NCBI GenBank assembly: GCA_947259685.1
Contig: CAMYNC010000157.1
Location: forward strand, 1 to 14,504
Origin: an uncultured Desulfuromonadales bacterium
Lineage (GTDB): Bacteria > Desulfobacterota > Desulfuromonadia > Desulfuromonadales > Geopsychrobacteraceae
Length of the DNA: 14,504 nucleotides
Direction of reading: 5' to 3'
Numbering within the stretch: position 1 is the stretch's first letter; each line of letters starts with the position of its first letter. A model generated the notes under the pieces. It did no database searches. It saw only the letters and a list, made by a program, of their open reading frames with translations, and was not told the DNA's origin. Below are positions 6,289 to 13,829 of the stretch, piece by piece. Position numbers and translations under genes: made by a program.

Positions 6289-6347
6289 TATCTGGAAAAG
6301 AATCTGAATTTTCAGTCACTTAATGATACTTTTCCTCTACAAAAGAA

Positions 6348-6390
6348 AAGGCCGTCACGTAGCTACCCCCCTCCAGGCTGTGACGGTCTT
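6348..6390 (+). terminator. Terminator-like hairpin after the 77-residue gene
   Basis: AAGGCCGTCAC (6348-6358) pairs with GTGACGGTCTT (6380-6390) through 11 pairs including one G-U, around a 21-base loop. It is followed by the T-rich ATTATTTTCC. The A-rich left flank would let it act on both strands. Confidence 0.6.
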
Positions 6391-6406
6391 ATTATTTTCC
6401 CTTTCT

Positions 6407-6438
6407 ACATTCAACAAAATAAGCATTTTGTTGAATGT
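6407..6438. repeat. Perfect 14-bp AT-rich inverted repeat
   Basis: The arms 6407-6420 and 6425-6438 are exact complements around AAGC. The arm sequence is ACATTCAACAAAAT. The low GC content and lack of a T-run make a protein-binding palindrome as likely as a second terminator. Confidence 0.7.
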
Positions 6439-6477
6439 TGGCCCAATGACCGGCTAGCTGTAAATTTTGACCAACAT

Positions 6478-6538
6478 TTGATACGGGGCTCGGGTATATA
6501 AATAATAGTGGAGGGGTATCATGATCCCAAGAATTTGA
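6478..6538 (+). promoter_or_regulatory. Near-consensus promoter, strong RBS and five-codon ORF
   Basis: TTGATA (6478-6483), a 17-base spacer, then AATAAT (6501-6506): 5 of 6 in each hexamer. GGAGG (6510-6514) follows, six bases before ATG 6521. That ATG reads MIPRI and stops at 6536-6538. The signals are those of an expressed gene, but the coding part is gone or is a mini leader. The -10 and the ribosome binding site are only four bases apart, so the transcript would be nearly leaderless. Confidence 0.4.
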
Positions 6539-6747
6539 CTTCGGACCTGCCAAGAGCGTTCTTTTAATCCTTAGGCTGAGCAGGATCCGTATTCAGGAAC
6601 AACTTTCAGTAAAAGCCCAACCGAAAATTTCAATTCGGCTCCCTGATGTTCTGGAAATGGTGACTTGTCGGACACTATTGCCCACCGTCGCAAAATTCCT
6701 TTGGTAATATGTGACCCCTTTAGGTACGACAGTTGAGGTAGGTGAAT

Positions 6748-6948
6748 ATGTCCGAAGAAGAAGTCGAAGCTCTTTTATGAATTCCATACTATGAGACAGC
6801 ACTCCCGCCATATCTTCTAAATTTTGACTATGTCGGTACGTCCTATATAGCTACATGGGGGCAATTTAATCATCCAACTGATATCCGGCCAGCTTTGAAG
6901 ATTTATTTTCTGCCGTCAGTTAGTAATGACATCAGAGCACATTTTTAA
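6748..6948 (+). pseudogene. Interrupted small gene (66 codons with one internal TGA)
   Basis: ATG 6748, with GAGG about ten bases upstream, reads MSEEEVEALL and meets TGA at 6778-6780. The same frame then stays open for 55 codons to TAA 6948. Those codons are strikingly protein-like (IPYYETALPPYLLNFDYVG, later TWGQFNHP). A single C-to-T change of CGA (Arg) to TGA would explain the break, so this is best read as a recently inactivated gene of about 66 residues. Selenocysteine at the TGA is a less likely alternative, because no obvious stem-loop follows it. The family is not recognised. It ends 27 bp before the regulator start. Confidence 0.4.
6824..6851 (+). promoter_or_regulatory. Candidate promoter for the LuxR/MalT-type regulator
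   Basis: TTGACT (6824-6829, 5 of 6), a 16-base spacer, then TATAGC (6846-6851, 4 of 6) within CTATATAGC. Transcription from about 6858 would give a roughly 118-base leader before GTG 6976. It lies inside the interrupted frame described above. Confidence 0.4.
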
Positions 6949-6975
6949 CCTAGAGAATTGCTTGGAGCTGCCCAA

Positions 6976-9663
6976 GTGTCCCTCATTAACACCAAACTCC
7001 ACCGTCCGCAGGTTGCCGACAATTTCGTTTCTCGCCCACAATTGGAGAACCTGTTGGCGCAGTCTGTTCGCAAGCCTATAACATTGGTCACGGCACCGGC
7101 TGGTTACGGGAAAAGCTCTCTGGTAAGCCATCAGATGGAGCTTTGTGAGCACCCCAACGCCTGGATATCTCTGGATGAGAACGACAACGATCTGGGCCTG
7201 TTTCTAAACTATTTTTTGACTGCGGTTCAAGGCATGTTCCCGGATGCGGTTCGCGAGACCTTTGCCCTGGTCAGCGCACCGAGCCTGCCGACTGTTTCGA
7301 TGCTGGCGACTAGCCTCATCAACGAGTTGGACAAGATCGACAAATCTTTTGCTTTGGTGTTGGACGATTTCCACTTGATAACAGAACAGCCCGTGCTTGA
7401 CCTGCTTACGGATCTTCTGCGTTACCCGCCCCGCGCCATGCATCTGGTCATTGCCAGCCGTCAGGAATTACCATTCCCCGTTTCTGCCTATCGTGCAAAG
7501 GGCCTATTGTTTGAGATCGGCCTTACAGATTTATGCTTTTCCGAACTGGAGACTTCAGTCTATCTAAAAAAAGCCTTCAACCATGATTTGGACGCTGCGA
7601 CAGTTGCAGCCATGCAAGAAAAGACTGAGGGGTGGGTGACAGGGTTGCAACTTGCGGTTCTTTCGATGCGCCACCAAATCGAAACATCTGATTTGTTCTT
7701 GAGTTCGTCAACCGAGTCTCAGTATGCAAAAGATTATTTTTACAGCGAGGTTTTTGCGGCCCAAACAGCGGAGGTCCAACACTATCTCCTAAGCACAGCT
7801 ATCCTGGAACGATTCAATGCCCCTCTTTGCGAGGTTGTCTCCATGACCGGTGAAAATCCAGGACCAGGGGCATTGAGTGGTTTGGAGTTTGTTGCTTGGT
7901 TGAAAAAAGAAAACCTTTTCTTGATCACCCTCGACACAGAAAACGGCTGGTATCGCTACCATCATCTGTTTAAGTTTTTTTTGAACAACCTGTCGAAGCG
8001 ACATTACGGCCAAGAAAAGACCAGCCTGCTGCATAGTCGGGCGTGCGATTGGCTAGCCAACAATGATCTGAGAGAAGAAGCCCTCCAACACGCGCTGGCA
8101 GCCAGCGACACAAAAAGTGCGGTTAACTTGGTTGCCAGCGCCGGTTTTGAATTGATGGACAGCCAAGATTGGCCACGTTTACACCGCTGGCTATCAATGC
8201 TCCCCAATGAGGAGATTGAACAAAACCCTGAACTGCTTATGTTGCGAGCTTGGCTTTTTCATCTTCAATATAACTTGGCGGATATGAGCCTGTACCTGCG
8301 AAAGATAGAGGAGTTAAAATCTACCTCGCAGCCAAACATCCAAGCAGGGTTCGAGAATATTCAAGGGCATTACCAGGCCTTATGCGGATATGAAGCCTAT
8401 ATGGAGGCCGATGCACAGAGAGCTTTAAGCCACTCGCAGCAAGCCTGCACGTATCTTCAAAATCAACATAATCGGGCGCGGGTGTTTGCAGAGATATTTC
8501 GACTGGGCTCATATCAGATGCTTGGGGATCTTGAAACTGGACTGCCCCTTTATTCAGAGAGTATGAAAGCCTTGGCTTTTGTGGATAATGGTTGCCAAAA
8601 TCTTTTTTTGGCAAATCTTTGCTTTATTTACTGGATGAACGCAGACTTAATCTCTCTCCGACAAACAGCAGAATGTTCCCTGCTTTCGGACCAGCACAGG
8701 CTGCTCCCTGAAACTGCGGCCTTTGGTCATCACTTCTTGGGAATCGCTGCCTACTGTTTGAACGATCTGGACCGTGCTGAAAAAGAGCTTTCCGTCGTGG
8801 TTGATGATCTGTCCAGTTACAGTGCCGTAAATTTTGCTTATAGCGCTTTTGTCCTTGCTCTCGTTTATCAAGCCAAACGGAAGCCGGGAAAAGCGAGAGC
8901 TTCCTGTGAAGCCGTAATGACTTTTTCGCGCCAAACCAACAATGCTGTTCTGTTGCATTTAGCTCAGGCGTTTTCAGCCGATCTGGCGCTTCGTCAGGGT
9001 CGTTTTGCTGAAGCTTTTCAATGGGCAGATCATTTTCGTCTAAAGGGCTTTCTGCCGACATATAGATTCTATCTGCCTCATTTGACACTCGCCAAGATTC
9101 TGTTGGCTCAAGATACGATGGACAGTAGACAGCAAGCCGCTGATCTTCTGGATAAGCTCAAGTCTTTTCTGGAGAGGATTCACAATAAAGTCTTTCTGAT
9201 TGATGTGCTGGCGTTACAGGCCTTACTTAGTGAATCCCAAGGTGAGCATGACGCGGCTCTGGAGAGGTTGACGCAGGCCATTGGTCTGGCTGAACCCGGA
9301 GGCTGGGTACGCCCCTTCCTCGACCTGGGTTCTGCAATGTATGATCTTTTAGCTAAATTACACAAAGAACATAGTCAGCAAGGCTATGTTGGGCACCTCC
9401 TGGCGGCCTTTAATGGTTCCCATTTAAGGCCGGATAGGCGTTTGTCAGATGCTAAGGCTTTAAAAGTGACTCTGACTAATCGTGAGTTTGATGTCCTCTG
9501 CCTGGCAGAAAAGCGTCTGCGTGATAAAGAGATTGCGGAAGAACTCTCAATTTCTTATGAAACTGTAAAAGCCCACATGCGAAATATTCGCAAAAAACTT
9601 AATGCTCCCTCGCGCCGGGAAGCAGTTCTAAAGGCCGTTAAACTGAATCTCCTTGTCAGTTAA
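6976..9663 (+). CDS. MalT-like LuxR-family ATP-dependent transcriptional regulator (STAND)
   Basis: An 895-residue protein. GTG 6976 is chosen because GGAG (6964-6967) lies eight bases upstream and MSLINTKLHRP is a typical N-terminus; the in-frame TTG 6958 lacks a good site. Walker A, APAGYGKSS, is at 40-48, and Walker B, LVLDDFH, near 127-133. The middle (about 400-800) is alpha-helical and TPR-like. The last 64 residues are a LuxR helix-turn-helix (LTNREFDVL, KEIAEELSISYETVKAH). In this STAND family, ligand binding drives ATP-dependent oligomerisation and activation of promoters. It sits 276 bp upstream of two same-strand DUF3604 genes, its most likely targets. The ligand is unknown: the TPR-like sensor does not reveal it, and no maltose genes are present. 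Confidence 0.92.
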   Translation: MSLINTKLHRPQVADNFVSRPQLENLLAQSVRKPITLVTAPAGYGKSSLVSHQMELCEHPNAWISLDENDNDLGLFLNYFLTAVQGMFPDAVRETFALVSAPSLPTVSMLATSLINELDKIDKSFALVLDDFHLITEQPVLDLLTDLLRYPPRAMHLVIASRQELPFPVSAYRAKGLLFEIGLTDLCFSELETSVYLKKAFNHDLDAATVAAMQEKTEGWVTGLQLAVLSMRHQIETSDLFLSSSTESQYAKDYFYSEVFAAQTAEVQHYLLSTAILERFNAPLCEVVSMTGENPGPGALSGLEFVAWLKKENLFLITLDTENGWYRYHHLFKFFLNNLSKRHYGQEKTSLLHSRACDWLANNDLREEALQHALAASDTKSAVNLVASAGFELMDSQDWPRLHRWLSMLPNEEIEQNPELLMLRAWLFHLQYNLADMSLYLRKIEELKSTSQPNIQAGFENIQGHYQALCGYEAYMEADAQRALSHSQQACTYLQNQHNRARVFAEIFRLGSYQMLGDLETGLPLYSESMKALAFVDNGCQNLFLANLCFIYWMNADLISLRQTAECSLLSDQHRLLPETAAFGHHFLGIAAYCLNDLDRAEKELSVVVDDLSSYSAVNFAYSAFVLALVYQAKRKPGKARASCEAVMTFSRQTNNAVLLHLAQAFSADLALRQGRFAEAFQWADHFRLKGFLPTYRFYLPHLTLAKILLAQDTMDSRQQAADLLDKLKSFLERIHNKVFLIDVLALQALLSESQGEHDAALERLTQAIGLAEPGGWVRPFLDLGSAMYDLLAKLHKEHSQQGYVGHLLAAFNGSHLRPDRRLSDAKALKVTLTNREFDVLCLAEKRLRDKEIAEELSISYETVKAHMRNIRKKLNAPSRREAVLKAVKLNLLVS

Positions 9664-9939
9664 GTCTCTCTTTTATAGCCCCCCTTTTTTTTCTCGCCTA
9701 CCTCTTTATTACCCCTTTTCGTGCTATTTCATTTCATTAAGATTACTGGTTAAATTTATTACCTAAGCAGTCATTGAAGCATTGGTGATGCTCTGTGGAA
9801 TAAACAGTAAAGGTGTAGCGCTCCATCTATGAAGGCTAGTGTTGATGGTCTGTATATGGCTTTGGGTTTTGAAGGCCCGCAGAACAGATAAATCTATCTG
9901 CCTTACTTTCAAAGGTTATGAAATTAAAGGAGAAACGAT
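9664..9939. promoter_or_regulatory. Regulatory gap between the regulator and the first DUF3604 gene
   Basis: A 276-bp AT-rich region with no gene. Small inverted repeats lie at 9778-9792 (AGCAT/ATGCT) and 9885-9900 (CAGATA/TATCTG, 4-base loop). TTGAAG (9774-9779) is a possible -35, but no well-spaced -10 is convincing, which fits an activator-dependent promoter. The C6T8 run at 9681-9694 has no stem. The region is the natural place to look for sites of the upstream regulator. Confidence 0.35.
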
Positions 9940-11781
9940 ATGAGAAAAATGGGGCTGTTTTTGATCTGTTCTGCGCTGCTGACATGCAGTGCCTGGGCTG
10001 CCGATTCGATCGGTGAGCCTGACCGTGTGGAAGGCAAGAAAAACGAGCTAAAAAACGTCTACTTCGGTGAGCAGCACCTGCACACGAGCAATTCGCCGGA
10101 TGGGTTTGCCGCCGGCAGCCGCCAGACATGGGACGACACCTTCCGTTACGGGAGGGGCGAAGAGGTCGTTCTGCATACAACCGCGACGAAGAACAAGATA
10201 AAGCGCAGAACGCCTTACGATTTCATGGCCATCACTGACCATGCGGAGTACTTCGGCGTCATGCCTCGTATGATCGATCCGAAGGACCCGCTATCCAAGT
10301 CGGACTTGGCCAAGAGGCTGCAGAAGCAGGATCCAACTGCAGTCATGGATATTCTCCACGACATCCTTACGAGCACGGGGAGACCCGAATTGACCGCTCC
10401 CGAATTGCTTAAAGACAACTGGCAGAAATACATCAAGGTCGCCAATAAGTACAATGACCCTGGCAAGTTCACCACCCTGATTGCGTTCGAGTGGACCTCT
10501 ATTCCTAACGGGCGCAACATGCACCGTAACGTGTTCTTCCGTAACGATACTGGTCCTAGGGCGCCATTCTCTTCGTTTGACTCCATCTATCCCGAGGACC
10601 TGTGGACCTACCTGGAGGTGCAACGCAACTCCGGCACCGAGACCTTTGCTATCCCGCACAATGGCAACGTCTCCGATGGCTGGATGTATTCGCCGAATAA
10701 ATTTCTCGGCGGACCAATGGATGCGCGCTATGCCGCACGGCAACAGGCGAACGAGCCGTTGACCGAGATCATCCAGACCAAGGGAAGCTCTGACACACAT
10801 CCGGCCATGTCGCCGAACGACGAGTTCGCCGAGTTCGAAATGTTTCCGAACCTGATCAACGTCGGTCAGCCTAGCCAGATTAAATACGGTTACATCCGTC
10901 AGGGGCTGGTCGAGGGGATGATCCTTGAGGAGAAGCTCGGCGCCAACCCGTTCAAGATGGGCATCGTCTCCGGTGCCGACAGCCACTCGGGCTATTCCAA
11001 TAACGAGGAATTCAACTTTCATGGCTCCCACGGCGCATTGGAAGATACGCCGAAGAAGCGCTTGAACCCGGTCGCCGATGCGGCTGGCGACATGCCTTCG
11101 CGTCTGGGCAGCGCAGGAGCTACCGCTGTCTGGGCTGAAGAAAACACCCGCGCATCGATCTTTGACGCCATGAAGCGCAAGGAGACCTACGGCACTTCGG
11201 GGACCCTGATTCGTCTACGCTTCTTCGGAGGATGGGATTATTCAACGAAACTGGTTAAGGATAAAGACTTCGTCAAAAAGGCTTATAAAAATGGCGTGCC
11301 GATGGGCAGCGACCTGCCGAAAAAAGCGAGCAAGGCACCGACCTTCGTGGTCTGGGCGATGAAAGATCCCGAAAGTGGCAACCTCGATCGCATCCAGATC
11401 GTCAAGGGCTTCATCAACAAGTGGGGCCGCACCGACGAAAAGGTCTACGACGTTGCCTGGTCGGATGATCGCAAACCGGATGCCAAGACCGGAAAACTGC
11501 CTCCGGTGGGGAACACTGTGGATGTCAATACTGCGAAATACACCAACGACATCGGCGATAGCCAACTGTCCGTCGTCTGGACCGATCCGGACTTCGACCC
11601 GAAGATTAAGGCTGTTTACTACGTGCGCGTGTTGGAGATTCCGACCCCACGTTGGTCGACTTACGACTCGGTGAAGAGTGGTTTGCCTATCCCGGAAGGC
11701 ATTCCGACGACCATTCAGGAACGTGCCTGGTCTTCCCCTATCTGGTACACACCTGAGTCGACCAAAACAGCTAAGAAATAA
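9940..11781 (+). CDS. Exported DUF3604 protein, first paralogue (PHP-like putative metallohydrolase)
   Basis: A 613-residue protein with a strong AAAGGAG ribosome binding site eight bases before ATG 9940. Residues 1-20 are a signal peptide ending in AWA, so the mature protein starts near ADSIGEP and is probably periplasmic. Conserved blocks resemble metal-ligand motifs of PHP/amidohydrolase enzymes: GEQHLHT (His46, His48), ITDHAE (Asp100, His101, Glu103), FEW (Glu184), MH (His195), IPHNG (His240), TEIIQ...SDTHP (Glu276, His287) and GADSH (Asp347, His349). The family is annotated only as a domain of unknown function; metal-dependent hydrolysis is my inference from motif order. There is no lipobox. 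It heads a probable operon with its paralogue, 29-59 bp downstream, behind a LuxR-type regulator. Confidence 0.9.
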   Translation: MRKMGLFLICSALLTCSAWAADSIGEPDRVEGKKNELKNVYFGEQHLHTSNSPDGFAAGSRQTWDDTFRYGRGEEVVLHTTATKNKIKRRTPYDFMAITDHAEYFGVMPRMIDPKDPLSKSDLAKRLQKQDPTAVMDILHDILTSTGRPELTAPELLKDNWQKYIKVANKYNDPGKFTTLIAFEWTSIPNGRNMHRNVFFRNDTGPRAPFSSFDSIYPEDLWTYLEVQRNSGTETFAIPHNGNVSDGWMYSPNKFLGGPMDARYAARQQANEPLTEIIQTKGSSDTHPAMSPNDEFAEFEMFPNLINVGQPSQIKYGYIRQGLVEGMILEEKLGANPFKMGIVSGADSHSGYSNNEEFNFHGSHGALEDTPKKRLNPVADAAGDMPSRLGSAGATAVWAEENTRASIFDAMKRKETYGTSGTLIRLRFFGGWDYSTKLVKDKDFVKKAYKNGVPMGSDLPKKASKAPTFVVWAMKDPESGNLDRIQIVKGFINKWGRTDEKVYDVAWSDDRKPDAKTGKLPPVGNTVDVNTAKYTNDIGDSQLSVVWTDPDFDPKIKAVYYVRVLEIPTPRWSTYDSVKSGLPIPEGIPTTIQERAWSSPIWYTPESTKTAKK

Positions 11782-11790
11782 ACTGGAGAG

Positions 11791-11822
11791 TTTACTCCTC
11801 ACGGGCGACCGTGAGGAGTAAA
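11791..11822 (+). promoter_or_regulatory. 14-bp hairpin with GCGA tetraloop masking a ribosome binding site
   Basis: 11791-11804 pairs perfectly with 11809-11822 around GCGA, a GNRA loop. The right arm contains GAGGAG, the first of two identical Shine-Dalgarno copies, so the stem hides it. The left arm TTTACTCCTC could alternatively pair with the second copy (11827-11837). There is no T-run after the stem, so this is not a simple terminator. Confidence 0.75.
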
Positions 11823-11855
11823 AGCATGAGGAGTAAAAGCATGAGGAGAGCAGCC
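11811..11855 (+). repeat. 15-bp tandem repeat duplicating an RBS plus start codon
   Basis: Units start at 11811, 11826 and 11841. The first two differ only at base one (GTG versus ATG, then AGGAGTAAAAGC); the third keeps ATGAGGAG and then diverges. Each full unit supplies AGGAG seven bases before the ATG of the next unit. All are in frame, giving repeated MRSKS if upstream starts are used. Confidence 0.9.
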
Positions 11856-13751
11856 ATAGGATTATTCGCACTGGGGTCAATGCTTTTTGCAGCCAGCGCT
11901 TTTGCTACCGACTCTGCCGGTGAACCGGACCGTAGTGCTGGCAAAAAAAATCCGCTAAATAATGTCTATTTCGGGGAGCAGCACCTGCACACGCAGAACT
12001 CTCCGGATGCCTTCGCCATGGGAACCCGCAACACCCCAGACGATGCTTACAATTTTGCCAAGGGCAAAGCGGTGAAAAAGAATACCAGCGGGGAGATGGT
12101 GCAGAAGATAACTCCTTATGATTGGGCTGCGGTCACTGATCATGCGGAATACTTTGGTGTTTTTCCGCAGTTTTCGGACCCGAAGTCGGCACTTATGGTG
12201 AAGCAAAAAGATAACCCCATGGTCAAGATGATCATGTCTGGCGATGAGAAGAAGGGTGATGAGGCGTTTGGTAAGTTGGCGATCACCCTGACCACCAATC
12301 AGCCCGATCCGAATTTCGATGATCCCGAGATTATCAAGTCGGCTTGGCAGAAACACATCGACACGACCAACAAGCATAATGAGCCTGGCAAATTTACGAC
12401 CCTGATTGCCTTTGAATGGACTTCGATCCCCATCAATCAGAACCTGCACCGTAATGTGTTTTTCCGTGATGATAAAGGTCCGGTGATCCCGTTCTCGGCC
12501 TTCGACTCCGACCGGCCAGAGGACCTTTGGACCTACATCGAGACCCAACGCGACATGGGGCACGAATCCTTTGCAATCCCCCATAACGGTAACCTCAGTA
12601 ACGGCCTGATGTTTGCTCCGAGAACCTCTGAAGGCCAGCCGATTGACGCCCGTTATGCGAAGCGACGGGCAAGTATCGAGGTGGCGACGGAAATCATTCA
12701 GGTCAAGGGGCAGTCGGATACGCACCCAGCTCTGTCGCCAAACGACGAGTTTGCCGGCTTTGAAAAGCAGTACGGGAATTTGATAGGCACTAACCCACCG
12801 GTGTTGAGTCGAGTTAACTACGGTTACGTGCGCGAGGCGTTGATCAACGGCGTCGGATACCAGGAATTCCTGGGTGTTAACCCTTTCAAGTACGGAATCG
12901 TTTCAGGTGCTGATGCGCACACCTCGTTTTCGGACAACGAAGAGAATAACTACACCGGCGCCCACGGCGCAGTTGATGCGACCCCTCAAAAGCGTTTGTC
13001 GGGTGCTGGCCAAACCGCTGGTGAAGCAGCTATGAATTTCGGTACACCAGGTGCCACCGGTGTCTGGGCTCCAGAGAATACCCGTGAAGCCATCTTTGAC
13101 GCGATTACGCGCAAAGAGACCTTCGGCACCTCCGGTCCGTTGATGCGTGTGCGTTTCTTCGGTGGCTGGGAGTATCCTAAAGACCTGGTCAAAGACAAAA
13201 GCTTCGTCGAGAAAGCCTATAAAGGTGGCGTGCCGATGGGACAGGACCTGCCGAAAAAGCCAGCCAACGCTAAGGCACCGACCTTTGCTGTCTGGGCACT
13301 CAAGGATCCGAACAGTGGCAACCTTGACCGGGTTCAGATTATTAAGGGCTGGTACATCAACGGCTACCCACAGGAAAAAGTCTATGACGTTGCCTGGTCG
13401 GACAACCGAAAGCCAGACCCGAAGACCGGCAAGTTGCCGCCGGTTGGAAATACGGTAAACATCAAGGAAGCAACTTACACCAACGATATCGGTGACACAC
13501 AGTTGAGTGCTGTCTGGACCGACCCTGATTTCAAACCTGAGCAGCATGCGGTCTATTACGTGCGAGTCCTAGAAATTCCAACCCCGCGCTGGTCAACTTA
13601 CGACGCCAAGGCGTTGGGGATTGATCCTCCCGCAGGTGTTGACGCGACGATCCAGGAACGTGCTTGGGCTTCACCAATCTGGTACACGCCGGATCCGAAA
13701 CTGGTAAAAAAAGCCCCGGCCTACCCGCATCTGCGACAGGTATTCAATTAA
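11841..13751 (+). CDS. Exported DUF3604 protein, second paralogue (PHP-like putative metallohydrolase)
   Basis: A 636-residue protein from ATG 11841, chosen because it gives a compact signal peptide (MRRAAIGLFALG to AFA, cleavage after residue 22) equal in length to that of the first paralogue and has AGGAG seven bases upstream. In-frame ATG 11826 and GTG 11811 remain possible and add MRSKS units. All putative metal ligands are kept: His48, His50 (EQHLH), Asp100, His101 (TDHAE), Glu192 (FEW), His203, His248 (IPHNG), Glu284, His295 (SDTHP), Asp358 and His360 (GADAH). By eye it is roughly 60% identical to the first paralogue, differing most around residues 110-165 and 255-285, which may tune substrate. 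It is followed by a hairpin and a peptidyl-prolyl isomerase gene, 78 bp away. Confidence 0.9.
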   Translation: MRRAAIGLFALGSMLFAASAFATDSAGEPDRSAGKKNPLNNVYFGEQHLHTQNSPDAFAMGTRNTPDDAYNFAKGKAVKKNTSGEMVQKITPYDWAAVTDHAEYFGVFPQFSDPKSALMVKQKDNPMVKMIMSGDEKKGDEAFGKLAITLTTNQPDPNFDDPEIIKSAWQKHIDTTNKHNEPGKFTTLIAFEWTSIPINQNLHRNVFFRDDKGPVIPFSAFDSDRPEDLWTYIETQRDMGHESFAIPHNGNLSNGLMFAPRTSEGQPIDARYAKRRASIEVATEIIQVKGQSDTHPALSPNDEFAGFEKQYGNLIGTNPPVLSRVNYGYVREALINGVGYQEFLGVNPFKYGIVSGADAHTSFSDNEENNYTGAHGAVDATPQKRLSGAGQTAGEAAMNFGTPGATGVWAPENTREAIFDAITRKETFGTSGPLMRVRFFGGWEYPKDLVKDKSFVEKAYKGGVPMGQDLPKKPANAKAPTFAVWALKDPNSGNLDRVQIIKGWYINGYPQEKVYDVAWSDNRKPDPKTGKLPPVGNTVNIKEATYTNDIGDTQLSAVWTDPDFKPEQHAVYYVRVLEIPTPRWSTYDAKALGIDPPAGVDATIQERAWASPIWYTPDPKLVKKAPAYPHLRQVFN

Positions 13752-13765
13752 GCGATGACCATCTC

Positions 13766-13792
13766 GGGCTCAGGTCTCAAGGACCTGAGCCC
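13766..13792 (+). terminator. 11-bp intercistronic hairpin without a T-run
   Basis: GGGCTCAGGTC (13766-13776) pairs perfectly with GACCTGAGCCC (13782-13792) around TCAAG. It is followed by ACATGTTT, a weak U tract at best. It probably acts as a partial terminator or 3'-stabilising stem that lowers expression of the isomerase relative to the DUF3604 genes. Confidence 0.5.
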
Positions 13793-13829
13793 ACATGTTT
13801 AGCATTAACTCTGCAGAGCGAGATAAACT

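Larger units (their letters stand above)
6289..6957. other. AT-rich intergenic region with two hairpins, a promoter and gene debris
   Basis: About 670 bp without an intact recognisable gene. It contains two strong hairpins at the left, a good promoter plus ribosome binding site leading to only five codons, an interrupted 66-codon frame at the right, and a probable promoter for the regulator gene. Each is listed separately. Confidence 0.6.

Noticed and set aside
6778..6780. Selenocysteine codon at the internal TGA
   Set aside because: No convincing stem-loop directly follows, and a CGA-to-TGA mutation is a simpler explanation.
6748..6780. MSEEEVEALL as a FliM/FliN-type CheY-binding N-terminus
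   Set aside because: Only a ten-residue resemblance; the following frame shows no FliM or FliN sequence and no flagellar genes are nearby.
6593..6811. 72-codon minus-strand frame in the AT-rich gap
   Set aside because: Poor ribosome binding site and no recognisable family; it overlaps the interrupted plus-strand frame. Kept out, though a genuine small protein cannot be excluded.
9681..9694. C6T8 run after the regulator gene as a terminator
   Set aside because: No inverted repeat precedes the T-run, so an intrinsic terminator is not supported.
10291..11031. Long minus-strand open frames opposite both DUF3604 genes (also 11242-11880, 11955-12725, 12903-13547)
   Set aside because: They mirror the codon pattern of well-supported plus-strand genes and lack ribosome binding sites and family motifs.
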